A stretch of 21,243 bases of DNA, taken from the NCBI GenBank assembly GCA_014730235.1, contig WJIO01000310.1:1-21243 (forward strand). Reading direction: 5' to 3'. This document shows, one piece after another, positions 8,159 to 16,010 of the stretch. Position numbers and translations under genes: made by a program. The DNA is from Candidatus Poribacteria bacterium (lineage in GTDB: Bacteria > Poribacteria > DTPJ01 > WJIO01). The first letter of the stretch is position 1. The number at the start of each line of letters is the position of its first letter. The notes beneath the pieces were generated by a model. It had not been told where the DNA came from and searched no databases. It saw only the letters and a program-made list of their open reading frames with translations.

Positions 8159-9022
8159 TCAATCCCATTTATATACCCTTGAAGCCGTTCCTCCCAATAT
8201 CATCTCACGCTGCTCATCAGCCAAAAAATCACAATCAATAGCGATAAAATCCAACTGCTGTTTATAGCTATTATCAACCACAAGACCAGGACGGGGATAA
8301 TCTGAACCCCATGAGATTTTATCCGCTCCTGCCATCTCAACAGCAGCGTGAAGCTGTTCTTTGACTTCAGAAAATGGATAGCGTTTCTGGAAAGTTGATC
8401 CACCAGTATCAATATATAAGTTGGGAAAGTCTGCCACAAACCTTAACCGCTCTATATGATCATCCTTGGGGCCTGAATTACCAGCAAAATGAGATAATAC
8501 TATCTTCAGATCAGGCACAAGCTTTATTAATCTTCGAATCTCCTCAGGAGCACCGTTTTTTAAAACCACAGGCAAACCTCTTTCTGCACAGGTCTTCCAT
8601 AGAGATTCCAGTTTGGAATTAGCTATCTCAGGAAAGGGATTTGGTGTTTTAACAAGAAACCCCTGTAATTTCTTCTCTTCAATAGCAGTCTTAAAGGCTT
8701 TCATAGAATCGTCATAATAATGCTTATCAAATAGTGCCATACAGGTAAATCTTTCAGGTTCAAGATGGCGAACCTGGGCAAGATAATCATCCTGTTTGCC
8801 GTCCATGAATTCCTGTAATACCACAGCTTTTTGAATTCCCAGGCAATCCATGTGGGCTAGTGCTCTTTGATAAGTGCTTTGGCTATCCTTAAAAGCTGGT
8901 GGTGCGGCATAATAAATTCTGCCATCCTGCTTTGCTTTTCCCCAGCTTAATGCCTTTCGGTCAACCCTCAGGTCTTTTCCATGCAGAGGATTCCACAGGT
9001 GAATATGTGCATCTATAATCAA
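8159..9022 (-). CDS. Amidohydrolase-family (TIM-barrel) hydrolase
   Basis: 287 residues. The start is a TTG at 9022-9020 with aaggag six bases upstream, giving MIIDAHIHLWNP. The metal-binding His6-x-His8 motif is at the N-terminus, LSHFAGNSG supplies a later His, and WGSDYPRPG supplies the catalytic Asp. This is the pattern of the amidohydrolase_2 family, which includes 2-pyrone-4,6-dicarboxylate lactonase-like and decarboxylase enzymes. It is a soluble cytoplasmic enzyme; the reaction is most likely hydrolysis of a lactone or amide, or decarboxylation, and cannot be narrowed further. It is the last gene of a three-gene minus-strand operon, 19 bp after the zinc-finger/PK_C gene, and converges with the HEAT gene across 17 bp. 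No clear terminator lies between them. Confidence 0.88.
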   Translation of the reverse strand: MIIDAHIHLWNPLHGKDLRVDRKALSWGKAKQDGRIYYAAPPAFKDSQSTYQRALAHMDCLGIQKAVVLQEFMDGKQDDYLAQVRHLEPERFTCMALFDKHYYDDSMKAFKTAIEEKKLQGFLVKTPNPFPEIANSKLESLWKTCAERGLPVVLKNGAPEEIRRLIKLVPDLKIVLSHFAGNSGPKDDHIERLRFVADFPNLYIDTGGSTFQKRYPFSEVKEQLHAAVEMAGADKISWGSDYPRPGLVVDNSYKQQLDFIAIDCDFLADEQREMILGGTASRVYKWD

Positions 9023-9041
9023 AAATTACTCCTTTATCAAT

Positions 9042-9767
9042 TCAGCGAGGCTTTACCACTAGTTCTTTTATTTCCAACGAAAAGAAATCTGTGCTGTAAG
9101 CTGGTTTGATTACCAGAGCTGTATCCGCACCAGTGTCACTCCCTGCCAAAGATATAATTTCTTCATCAACAGGAACTAAATTAGCATCAGCAGCCATCAC
9201 AGCTATTTCCACAGCAACCTTTGTTCCCTGGGAGAAGGTATAATATGTATATGCGATCAAATCCGTCCAGCTTATCCCGCCGAATTTTTCCATAATTGCG
9301 TTATTAACATTACCCATAAGAGCATGGGTGCATGTTAGAAATTTCACCCCAAGTTCTTCGGCCTTTTTAATCTTTTCAGGATCAGGTTTGCCGTATTTTT
9401 CCCATGTTCCGGCATGAAGGGTAACAGCAATTACATCAACTTCCTGATCCATAAAGGCTTCTGCTGTTTTGATGGCTGTTTCACCGGTTGTACTTGCCAC
9501 AACGACATGTTTAATGTCAAGTTCCAGGCATCTTTTAGCAGCTATTTCGATGGTTCTTGCTGTATCCATAACTTCTGCATTAGTTGCCTGTATCAATTTC
9601 TTTGGCTTTACTCCATCCTCTTTAAGGAGATCAGAGCATAGGGAAATACAGTCATTACAAATGAAAACACCTGGATCCTGACCAGCTACTAACCTTTCTA
9701 CCTCATCCTGACTCTGACCGCAAAATGAACATTTAAAGGGATCATTGTTCTTTCTGGATTCTGTCAT
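9042..9767 (-). CDS. ClpX-type zinc finger fused to pyruvate-kinase C-terminal-like domain
   Basis: 241 residues. Residues about 10-48 form a ClpX C4 zinc finger: Cys13, Cys16, Cys37 and Cys40 in [16 protein letters not shown]...[12 protein letters not shown], nearly identical in layout to the N-terminus of the ClpX unfoldase. No AAA domain follows. Residues about 60-241 resemble the stand-alone pyruvate-kinase C-terminal-like proteins (COG1751 type): an alpha/beta domain with [19 protein letters not shown], whose STTGET loop corresponds to the phosphate-binding loop of the PK allosteric domain. The start has gggagaa five bases upstream. It lies between an aminotransferase and an amidohydrolase, so it may bind a small phosphorylated or amino-acid-derived effector. 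ClpX fingers dimerise and bind adaptors or substrates, so a link to proteolysis is possible but not shown. The function is unknown. Confidence 0.8.
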   Translation of the reverse strand: MTESRKNNDPFKCSFCGQSQDEVERLVAGQDPGVFICNDCISLCSDLLKEDGVKPKKLIQATNAEVMDTARTIEIAAKRCLELDIKHVVVASTTGETAIKTAEAFMDQEVDVIAVTLHAGTWEKYGKPDPEKIKKAEELGVKFLTCTHALMGNVNNAIMEKFGGISWTDLIAYTYYTFSQGTKVAVEIAVMAADANLVPVDEEIISLAGSDTGADTALVIKPAYSTDFFSLEIKELVVKPR

Positions 9768-9790
9768 GTTACTTCTCCCTCTTGTAGGAG

Positions 9791-11107
9791 TTAAGCTGAT
9801 AAATCCTTAATACCCTTGTAAATAGTGTCGAATAAATCCTGGATGTCCTCTACTTCCACACATGAAAAAGCTATTCTAAGGTCTGATCCACCCAGGGCTA
9901 TTACACCAATGCCGTATTTATCCAGTAGATGTGTTCTCAACTCTTCAGCATCAACTGATTTCAGCTTAAGACACATAAAGTAACCCGAATTAAAGGGGTA
10001 AACGTCCCATGCGTCATTATATTTATTGTTTTTTATAACTTCCTTCACCTTCTGTGCTCTACTAGCCATCACTTCAGCTTTTTGCTTGCGTTCTTCGCCC
10101 AGGGTTTCTGACTGAAGGGCACGTAAAACGAGAGTTTGGGATATATGCGAACAGTTGGATATGCTACTCCTGATAGCACCCATTGTTTTTCTTTCGAGAG
10201 CATAAAATATATCTTCTGCGCCTTTCGATTGATTCAGACAGTAGGTCAAAAATCCTACTCTGAAACCCCATACATATTCCTCTTTTGTAGCCCCACAGAT
10301 TTTAACCGTTAGAATTCTTGGGTGCGTTCCTGCTATGTATCCTGACAGGGACTCTTTTAAAGTTTCATCATCGTAAAACAAACCGAAATAAGCATCATCC
10401 GATATAGCCACGATATTGCAATCAGTCTGAGCGGCATCCTTAATAACTGAAGCAATTCCCTTTGCTTCATCAGGAGTCAGTGTATATCCTGTGGGGTTAT
10501 TGGGGAAATTCAGCAGGATAATCAGCTTGTTATTTTCTGATGCGCTCGCTATTACAGTTTCTCTGAAAGCCTCAATATTAAAACCGCCGCTATTGCTGTA
10601 AAACGGATATGTCTTTATCTGTCCACCATATCTTACCGACAGCATCAAGCGATAATTACCCCACATCTTGTCAGGAAGTATTATAGCATCACCCGGGTTC
10701 ACAAACAGATCGGCTGTAAGACTTAAACCGTGAGTAAGACCATTGGTTACAACAGGATTGCTTAAAGCTTTATCCCTGAGAGATGGATTATCAGAAAGTA
10801 TCTTATCCCGCCATGCTGACCTCAATTCCGGTTTCCCCGATGCCGGAGCATAGTTAAATGAATCTTTTGGGGGAATATGGTCAATAATATTTCTTATAGA
10901 AGTTAAGTGCATAGGTTCACCATTTTCAACGGCAATACCTATGGTAGCATTTGTCTTTTTCGCCTTTTGTTTCGCTTCTGCCCCCTGACTCAGAATACCC
11001 TTTGGGAAATATATTTTCTTGCCAAAATCAGACAGCATATCATATATATGCTGGTTATTGGTCTGTATTGTTTTGTTAAGTTCTAAAGCTAGTGCGTTAA
11101 TATCCAT
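9791..11107 (-). CDS. Class I/II PLP-dependent aminotransferase
   Basis: 438 residues from the ATG at 11107. It is preferred to the ATG two codons upstream because aaggaag lies six bases from it and directly abuts the other. Fold-type I signatures are present: NFPNNPTGY (about 200-208), [13 protein letters not shown] with the PLP-pyridine Asp and Tyr, and the Schiff-base lysine in [15 protein letters not shown] (Lys275). A substrate-carboxylate Arg lies in LRIAFSCVE near the end. The long N-terminal extension and the GATKE(E/D)YVWGFR block mark a subgroup of COG0436-type enzymes whose substrates are not assigned here. It is the first gene of the operon with the ClpX-finger/PK_C protein (23 bp downstream) and the amidohydrolase, so amino-acid or amine breakdown is likely. 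Confidence 0.92.
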   Translation of the reverse strand: MDINALALELNKTIQTNNQHIYDMLSDFGKKIYFPKGILSQGAEAKQKAKKTNATIGIAVENGEPMHLTSIRNIIDHIPPKDSFNYAPASGKPELRSAWRDKILSDNPSLRDKALSNPVVTNGLTHGLSLTADLFVNPGDAIILPDKMWGNYRLMLSVRYGGQIKTYPFYSNSGGFNIEAFRETVIASASENNKLIILLNFPNNPTGYTLTPDEAKGIASVIKDAAQTDCNIVAISDDAYFGLFYDDETLKESLSGYIAGTHPRILTVKICGATKEEYVWGFRVGFLTYCLNQSKGAEDIFYALERKTMGAIRSSISNCSHISQTLVLRALQSETLGEERKQKAEVMASRAQKVKEVIKNNKYNDAWDVYPFNSGYFMCLKLKSVDAEELRTHLLDKYGIGVIALGGSDLRIAFSCVEVEDIQDLFDTIYKGIKDLSA

Positions 11108-11310
11108 AAGCATCTTCCTTTCTATCTTGTTTTTTTGGGTATCTCTGCTATTTCCATTTGATTATATTATACCTGAATATTTTAGACAAGGATATTTTTA
11201 ATGCCAAGTATAAAAAGATTGATAATGTTGGCGAATTCAGAATGTATTGTTTTTGTTGAAAGTCTTAAATTTAGATGCTATTTAAGATGGAAGTATAACC
11301 AAAAAAACAC
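11108..11310 (-). promoter_or_regulatory. Leader of the aminotransferase operon with a possible -10 box
   Basis: About 200 bp without a reading frame I would call. On the minus strand a perfect TATAAT (11171-11166) stands about 60 bp before the ATG and the strong aaggaag site. The hexamer 17 bp upstream is a poor -35, so the promoter call is weak. I see nothing else in the stretch from 11172 to 11300 apart from AT-rich sequence. Confidence 0.35.
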
Positions 11311-11338
11311 CCCTAATCTACAGATTAGGGATATTTTT
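11301..11338 (-). terminator. Intrinsic terminator, probably bidirectional
   Basis: A near-perfect hairpin, ccctaatct-ac-agattaggg (11311-11330), has T-runs on both sides. On the minus strand it is followed by gtgttttttt, and on the plus strand by atattttta. It would end minus-strand transcripts coming from the efflux operon and the pseudogene, keeping them out of the aminotransferase operon. The distance from the last efflux gene (about 390 bp) is large because the pseudogene and repeat lie between. Confidence 0.7.
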
Positions 11339-11355
11339 ATTAACTTATATTTCAT

Positions 11356-11503
11356 GGCTCTTCCGGCTTGAGTGGGGTAAAGATAAGAAAATTTTTATGC
11401 TGTCGTTCCTGCGAAACTCTTATTCCTTTTTGCTCAAGCTTTTTCAAAAAGCTTGAAGCAGGAATGACAAGCTGAGAGGATTTTCAATTATAACCCCACT
11501 AAA
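11356..11503 (-). repeat. Palindromic MITE/REP-like element, copy 2, with a nested palindrome
   Basis: The core arms gtcgttcctgc (11402-11412) and gcaggaatgac (11458-11468) are separated by 45 bp that hold a second palindrome, caagctttttc/aaaaagcttg (about 11434-11456). The flanks match the 20.9-kb element in reverse orientation. The run ggtaaagataagaaa with tatgctgtc before the core matches the reverse complement of 20924-20969. The run gattttcaattataaccccact after it matches the other arm. The outer ends are an imperfect inverted repeat (gagtggggtaa / ttataaccccact). It truncates the adjacent SnoaL-like pseudogene. Confidence 0.75.
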
Positions 11504-11607
11504 CGCAATCTGGTGCCAGCATTTCATCCAAAGCAGACAGATTACCTTTATTCCAGACTTCCTCAATGAAACGATGTGCGATATTTTTGTTTTTTTTCTA
11601 TTGACAT
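11499..11607 (-). pseudogene. Truncated, frameshifted SnoaL-like (ester cyclase/NTF2 fold) gene
   Basis: An ATG at 11607-11605 follows a good gggagag site, but its frame stops after 14 codons. If the run of eight A (rc of 11590-11597) is read as seven, the frame continues as MSIEKNKNIAHRF, then IEEVWNKGNLSALDEML, then APDCV. This is the characteristic N-terminus of SnoaL-like polyketide-cyclase-family proteins. The frame then ends in a TAG that lies at the edge of the repeat element, about 35 codons in, while family members run to about 130-150 residues. I found no remainder of the gene on the far side of the element. Frameshift plus truncation makes it a dead gene, provided the poly-A count is correct. 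Confidence 0.7.
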
Positions 11608-11667
11608 AATTACTCTCCCTTAACCTTTGAACCGATGGTAAAAATTGGAATTTGACAATTATGCCGC

Positions 11668-11706
11668 CTATTCCATAACCTCAAAAACGAGATGTTTATG
11701 GAATAG
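11668..11706 (-). other. Inverted repeat just downstream of the efflux operon
   Basis: A perfect 11-bp inverted repeat, ctattccataa (11668-11678) and ttatggaatag (11696-11706), with a 17-nt loop, starts 8 bp after the stop of the last efflux gene. It could stabilise the operon's 3' end. There is no T-run after it, so it is not a clear terminator. Confidence 0.45.
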
Positions 11707-11713
11707 ATACGCT

Positions 11714-12310
11714 CTATGGCATTTCGATTCCCTGCAGGCCAAGAAACGCACTGAGTTTATGCTTACCGCTCTCAAGTATGGAAACGGTTCCGGTAAATCC
11801 CTTCATCATTTTATCGTATTTAAGTTCTTTGAAACTTACTTTATTGCTGGGGGCCGTAACCTTTATTGCGATCCCCGACAGAGGTTTGGGTTCTTTAGAA
11901 GCCAGATAGATGTTGACCCAGTGGGTATCATTTTCATCGGCCTTCTTAGCCATTTTAGCCATACCCATGCTTTTCATCATATCCATGTATTCCTTTATGG
12001 TTAATGTGTTCATAAGAACATGAAGGTCACCGATCATCATCTTTTTAAGGTATTTCTTCGGACTTTTATGAAACATTTTCATCTGCTCCTCATTGCAGAA
12101 GTAGAGTGTTTCATCATCATGTTTCATCTTTATCATTGCTTCTGCTTTCATCATCATACCATCATATGCACAGCGTGCCTTATCCGAAGCCGGTTTACCG
12201 GAGTCATGATCCATGCTGTGCATTGAGTGATCGTGTTCCATTTCCTCAGCTATTGCAACAAAACCAAGAAGTCCAATAATTAGCGGCATTATCAACAATA
12301 ATCTTTTCAA
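11714..12310 (-). CDS. Periplasmic His/Met-rich YHS-like metal-binding protein
   Basis: 198 residues starting at a TTG (12310-12308) with aaagga about seven bases upstream. A signal peptide (MKRLLLIMPLIIGLLGFVAIA) is followed by a His/Met/Asp-rich stretch (EEMEHDHSMHSMDHD), like copper- or silver-binding periplasmic proteins. Residues about 45-90 resemble a YHS domain: Cys47-Ala-Tyr-Asp-Gly-Met, then ETLYFCNEEQMKMFHKSPKKYL with Cys72. The second Cys of the usual C-x2-C-x-M is Asp here. The C-terminal part (about 125-198) is beta-rich (THWVNIYLASKEP, GFTGTVSILESGKHKLSAFL) and may be a FixH/YtkA-like fold, which I hold weakly. Thirteen bp after the CusA-like gene, it is the last gene of the operon and probably acts as a periplasmic metal chaperone or sponge for the pump. 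Confidence 0.75.
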   Translation of the reverse strand: MKRLLLIMPLIIGLLGFVAIAEEMEHDHSMHSMDHDSGKPASDKARCAYDGMMMKAEAMIKMKHDDETLYFCNEEQMKMFHKSPKKYLKKMMIGDLHVLMNTLTIKEYMDMMKSMGMAKMAKKADENDTHWVNIYLASKEPKPLSGIAIKVTAPSNKVSFKELKYDKMMKGFTGTVSILESGKHKLSAFLGLQGIEMP

Positions 12311-12323
12311 TTTAATTTCCTTT

Positions 12324-15300
12324 CTAGTTATTTATTTTATCTTTTTGTTTGAAATCATTGTGTTTTCTGTTTATAAACCAGTGCTCAATCTGGTATAACA
12401 GGGAAAAAACCACCGGGGCCAGTATGAGGTTACTAACGGTACAGGTGATCATACCACCGAAAGTTGGCACAGCTATGGGTTTCATAAGTTCCGCCCCGGT
12501 ATTGGTACTTACTTCGTAGAGCATTATGGGAAGCAGAGCCAGAACCGTCGTTGCCGTTGTCATAATTATGGGCCGTACTCGTAAAATCCCTGAATTAACA
12601 ACCGCCTGATCCAGGGGTTCACCATTTCTCACCCTCTCCAGCAGATATTCGATTAGAACTATCCCGTCTTCTACTGCAACCCCAAATAGTGCGATATAGC
12701 CTATCCACACCGGCGTACTGTATTTTATCTGCGCGCCGCCGCCCATCCATATAGGCACATATTTCATAAGCCACTGAAGCCACATGCCGCCAACAAAGGC
12801 AAATGGGATAGCGAAAAATATGGCCAGTATTGCCGAAGGGGATCGGAAATTGACGTATAACAAAAGAAAAATAACTGCAATACACAGCGGGACGACCAGC
12901 ATCAGACGGTTGCGCGCTTCGATCTCAGATTCGTATTGACCACTGAACGAATAAAAATAACCGGATGGCAGGTCGATCTTTTCCGCCAGAGCTTTCTGTG
13001 CCATGTCAACAAAATCTACCAGGCCGATCCTGTCCACATCCACATCGCAAAATACGCGCGAAAACTGGATTGTGTTCTCGCTGGCGACTTTAGCTGGTCC
13101 AGGGCGTCTTTCAATATGTACCAGTTGCTGAAGCGGAATCTGGGCTCCCTTTGGTGTGGGAACCAACACCCGTTTGAGGGCTTCTATATTATCCCGAAGT
13201 TCCCGCATATATCTTACTCTTATGGGATAGCGCTCGCGTCCTTCAATGGTGGTACTAATATTCATACCACCTATGGCCGTCATGACGATCTGCTGAATAT
13301 CACCGATCTTGATACCGTATCTGGCAGCCTCGTTGCGGTCAATATGGAACTCAATGTAAGGCTTGTTTCCGATACGTTCAGCATAAGGCCCTAAAGCTCC
13401 GGGCAAAGTCTTTAAGACTCCCTCTATCTGAATAGCGATCTCTTCTATCCTGGATAGATCCTTTCCAAAGACCTTGATACCAACAGGAGTCTGGATACCA
13501 GTGGCCAGCATGTCAATACGGTTCCGGATAGGTTGTGTCATTATGGGGCTTACACCCGGCATACGGGTTGCTTCCACCAGTTCGTTGATCAATTCAGTTC
13601 GTGTTTTTCTGCGTAAAAATTTTCCATGATCCACTGATGGCTCAATAGTTTTTGCCACTTTATGAAGCTGTGTCTCAAGCTTTGCTTTTCCAAGAGCATC
13701 CTGACCTAAAGTCTGCTTTATTATTTCCTCCATTATCAACCTGATCAGCCAAATTCGGTAAAGCTTCTCCTGCTCATGGGGGGGGATTCTGGGGTTATGA
13801 TACCTGATGGCAAGCTCATCCAGATGAGGACTGACATCATGACCTATGCCTTGAGTAAAGTCATCGTCTATCCTTTCAGCCAGTTCATTGGAGATCAACC
13901 CCTCAGCGATGAGATTTTCAGTAATTATTTTAACCAGTTCCGGTGTGTTGTCCCATCTGACGGAGCGGCGCAGCCAATTATTTGGGTCTGCCAGCCCGAC
14001 AACTGTCTCGAACATTCCTACAGGGGCCGGATCGGTGGCTGTTTCAGCGCGTCCCAACTTACCCACAACTGTTGTTACTTCGGGAAAACGCTTCATCAAT
14101 ATATCCTGCTTGGACATTATATCCTTCGCCTGGGTTATGGAAGCTCCCGGCAAAAGGACTGGCATGAAAAGGAGATCGCCCTCATTTAAAGGCGGCATAA
14201 ATTCCTGACCTATATTTTTATATAGCGGCGTGAGTGGTAGACTCACAACAAATATAGCGATCGCTATGACAACCACAACCAACTTCGTCCATATATTACG
14301 CACAGCAAGCTGGATAATAGGTCTATAAATCGCTTTGAGAAGCCACGTAGTACCCTGGGCAAGTTTGCGAAGAGGAAAGGTGGGAATCGCCAGAATTTTG
14401 CTCCACCATCTCTTCTGACTGGTTGGATCACCAAGCAGTACGGAACTAAGCGTGGGAATAAGGCTTAGGGCTACAACCGCCGAACCAACCATGGCAAAAG
14501 TTTTGGTATAAGCCAGGGGTTTAAACAGTTTGCCAGCCTGTCCTGTCAGGGAGAAAACTGGTATAAATGCCACTATGATAATCAGCATTGCAAAAAGTAT
14601 AGGTGTCCCTACTTCCTTAGCAGCGCGGGTAACCACTTCCAGTTTACTCTCGCCGGGATGTGGTTCTTTCAGCAGACGTGTGATATTTTCAGTCATCACG
14701 ATACCTGCATCCACCATAACCCCGATTGCAATAGCAATTCCGCCCATAGACATAATATTCGATGGCAGGCCGATAAGTTTCATCCCCAGGAAGGAGAGCA
14801 AAATACCCAGCGGGAGGATAAGTGATATTACCAGACTACTGGCCAATTGTCCCAAGAAGAAAAGTATAACCGCAGCCGCTACTATGATCTGATTGGTCAA
14901 CGTCTGCTTTAACGTGCCCGTTGCCCTGTTAATAAGGTCGGAACGGTCGTAAAATGGAACTATACGCACTCCCGGTGGTAATCCTGGCTCAACCTCTTCT
15001 ATCTTTGTTTTGACGTTTTGGATAACCCGAAGAGGATTATCACCATATCTCATCAAAACTACCCCGCCCACAGCAGGAATACCTTCTTTGTCAAGAGCGC
15101 CGCGTCGAAAATCCGGGCCTTCACTAACCACTCCCAAATTTTTTACATAGACCGGAACTCCATCCGATTCAGCCACGACTATATTTTCTATATCCTCAAT
15201 GCTCTTGATAAAACCGACACCACGAATCAGGAATTCCATACCGCCTTCTTCAATAACCTTAGCTCCTACATCCACATTGCTGGAGCGAATGGCATTAAAA

Positions 15301-15992
15301 AGCGTGGCTGGCTTTACATTATAGGACACCAGCAGATTCGGATCTATATCCACCTGATACTGTCGAACATAACCACCTACAGTGGCAACTTCTGATACAC
15401 CGTCAGCAGCTGCCAGATAGTATCGAACCGTCCAATCCTGCAAGCTTCTCAGTTCATGCAGATCAAGCCTTGATGGAATCAGATCGTTTCCGTCCTTCGG
15501 ACACTTGCCCGACTTTCCATAACGAAGTGTTGGATGTTCAGGGCAGTAGTATCCATTTTCCACAGTGTACCAGAATATCTGCCCGATCCCGGTGGCATCA
15601 GGGCCCAGAACTGGAACGACACCTTCAGGCATGTCCTTCATGGCTGTATTTATCCGTTCCAGAACGCGTGTCCGTGCCCAATAGAAATCCACACTATCCT
15701 TGAAGATTATATTTATATACCCGAAGCTGAACATGGATGTGGAACGAACATATTTCACATCAGGGATTCCCTGCATAGCAATACCCAGAGGATATATGAC
15801 CTGATCCTCCATATCCTGTGGACTTCTTCCGGGCCAGTCGGCAAACACAATTACCTGGTTCTCACCGATGTCAGGGATAGCATCAACAGGGGTATTTTTC
15901 AGCGCCCACCATCCTGCAAGCATTATCAGCAAAAATGCGGCAAATACCATTATTCGGTTACGCATGCAGATTTCAATGATTCGATTAAACAT
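12324..15992 (-). CDS. Heavy-metal RND efflux pump (CusA/CzcA type) with embedded metal-binding motif
   Basis: 1222 residues, against about 1040 for typical CusA/CzcA proteins. The inner-membrane RND transporter has twelve predicted helices and two large periplasmic loops. TM4 carries the proton-relay pattern GGIAIAIGVMVDAGIVMTEN (Asp428, Glu435) of heavy-metal RND pumps. Other signatures are the N-terminal helix MFNRIIEICMRNRIMVF, then ATDPAPVGMFETV and PIRNRIDMLATGIQTPVG. Two insertions explain the extra length. One is a heavy-metal-binding-like motif, YYCPEHP..GKCPKDGNDLIP, at about 149-173 in the first periplasmic loop. The other is about 115 charged, helical residues at about 680-797. 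With the fusion protein and outer-membrane factors it should expel Cu(I)/Ag(I) or divalent cations from the periplasm; the ion is not certain. The gene starts 18 bp after the fusion-protein gene. Confidence 0.93.
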   Translation of the reverse strand: MFNRIIEICMRNRIMVFAAFLLIMLAGWWALKNTPVDAIPDIGENQVIVFADWPGRSPQDMEDQVIYPLGIAMQGIPDVKYVRSTSMFSFGYINIIFKDSVDFYWARTRVLERINTAMKDMPEGVVPVLGPDATGIGQIFWYTVENGYYCPEHPTLRYGKSGKCPKDGNDLIPSRLDLHELRSLQDWTVRYYLAAADGVSEVATVGGYVRQYQVDIDPNLLVSYNVKPATLFNAIRSSNVDVGAKVIEEGGMEFLIRGVGFIKSIEDIENIVVAESDGVPVYVKNLGVVSEGPDFRRGALDKEGIPAVGGVVLMRYGDNPLRVIQNVKTKIEEVEPGLPPGVRIVPFYDRSDLINRATGTLKQTLTNQIIVAAAVILFFLGQLASSLVISLILPLGILLSFLGMKLIGLPSNIMSMGGIAIAIGVMVDAGIVMTENITRLLKEPHPGESKLEVVTRAAKEVGTPILFAMLIIIVAFIPVFSLTGQAGKLFKPLAYTKTFAMVGSAVVALSLIPTLSSVLLGDPTSQKRWWSKILAIPTFPLRKLAQGTTWLLKAIYRPIIQLAVRNIWTKLVVVVIAIAIFVVSLPLTPLYKNIGQEFMPPLNEGDLLFMPVLLPGASITQAKDIMSKQDILMKRFPEVTTVVGKLGRAETATDPAPVGMFETVVGLADPNNWLRRSVRWDNTPELVKIITENLIAEGLISNELAERIDDDFTQGIGHDVSPHLDELAIRYHNPRIPPHEQEKLYRIWLIRLIMEEIIKQTLGQDALGKAKLETQLHKVAKTIEPSVDHGKFLRRKTRTELINELVEATRMPGVSPIMTQPIRNRIDMLATGIQTPVGIKVFGKDLSRIEEIAIQIEGVLKTLPGALGPYAERIGNKPYIEFHIDRNEAARYGIKIGDIQQIVMTAIGGMNISTTIEGRERYPIRVRYMRELRDNIEALKRVLVPTPKGAQIPLQQLVHIERRPGPAKVASENTIQFSRVFCDVDVDRIGLVDFVDMAQKALAEKIDLPSGYFYSFSGQYESEIEARNRLMLVVPLCIAVIFLLLYVNFRSPSAILAIFFAIPFAFVGGMWLQWLMKYVPIWMGGGAQIKYSTPVWIGYIALFGVAVEDGIVLIEYLLERVRNGEPLDQAVVNSGILRVRPIIMTTATTVLALLPIMLYEVSTNTGAELMKPIAVPTFGGMITCTVSNLILAPVVFSLLYQIEHWFINRKHNDFKQKDKINN

Positions 15993-16010
15993 TCCGCATT
16001 ATCTCCGTTT

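Noticed and set aside
4863-11503. Repeated palindromes as a CRISPR array
   Set aside because: The copies are kilobases apart, not evenly spaced, with no spacers and no cas genes.
11645-12226. Plus-strand frames rich in His and Phe opposite the small metal-binding gene
   Set aside because: Their composition is the mirror of the Met/His/Lys-rich coding strand; the minus-strand gene has the signal peptide and ribosome site.
14530-14892. Open frame of 120 codons on the plus strand inside the pump gene
   Set aside because: Antisense shadow of the conserved transmembrane region of the RND pump, with no ribosome site or recognisable domain.
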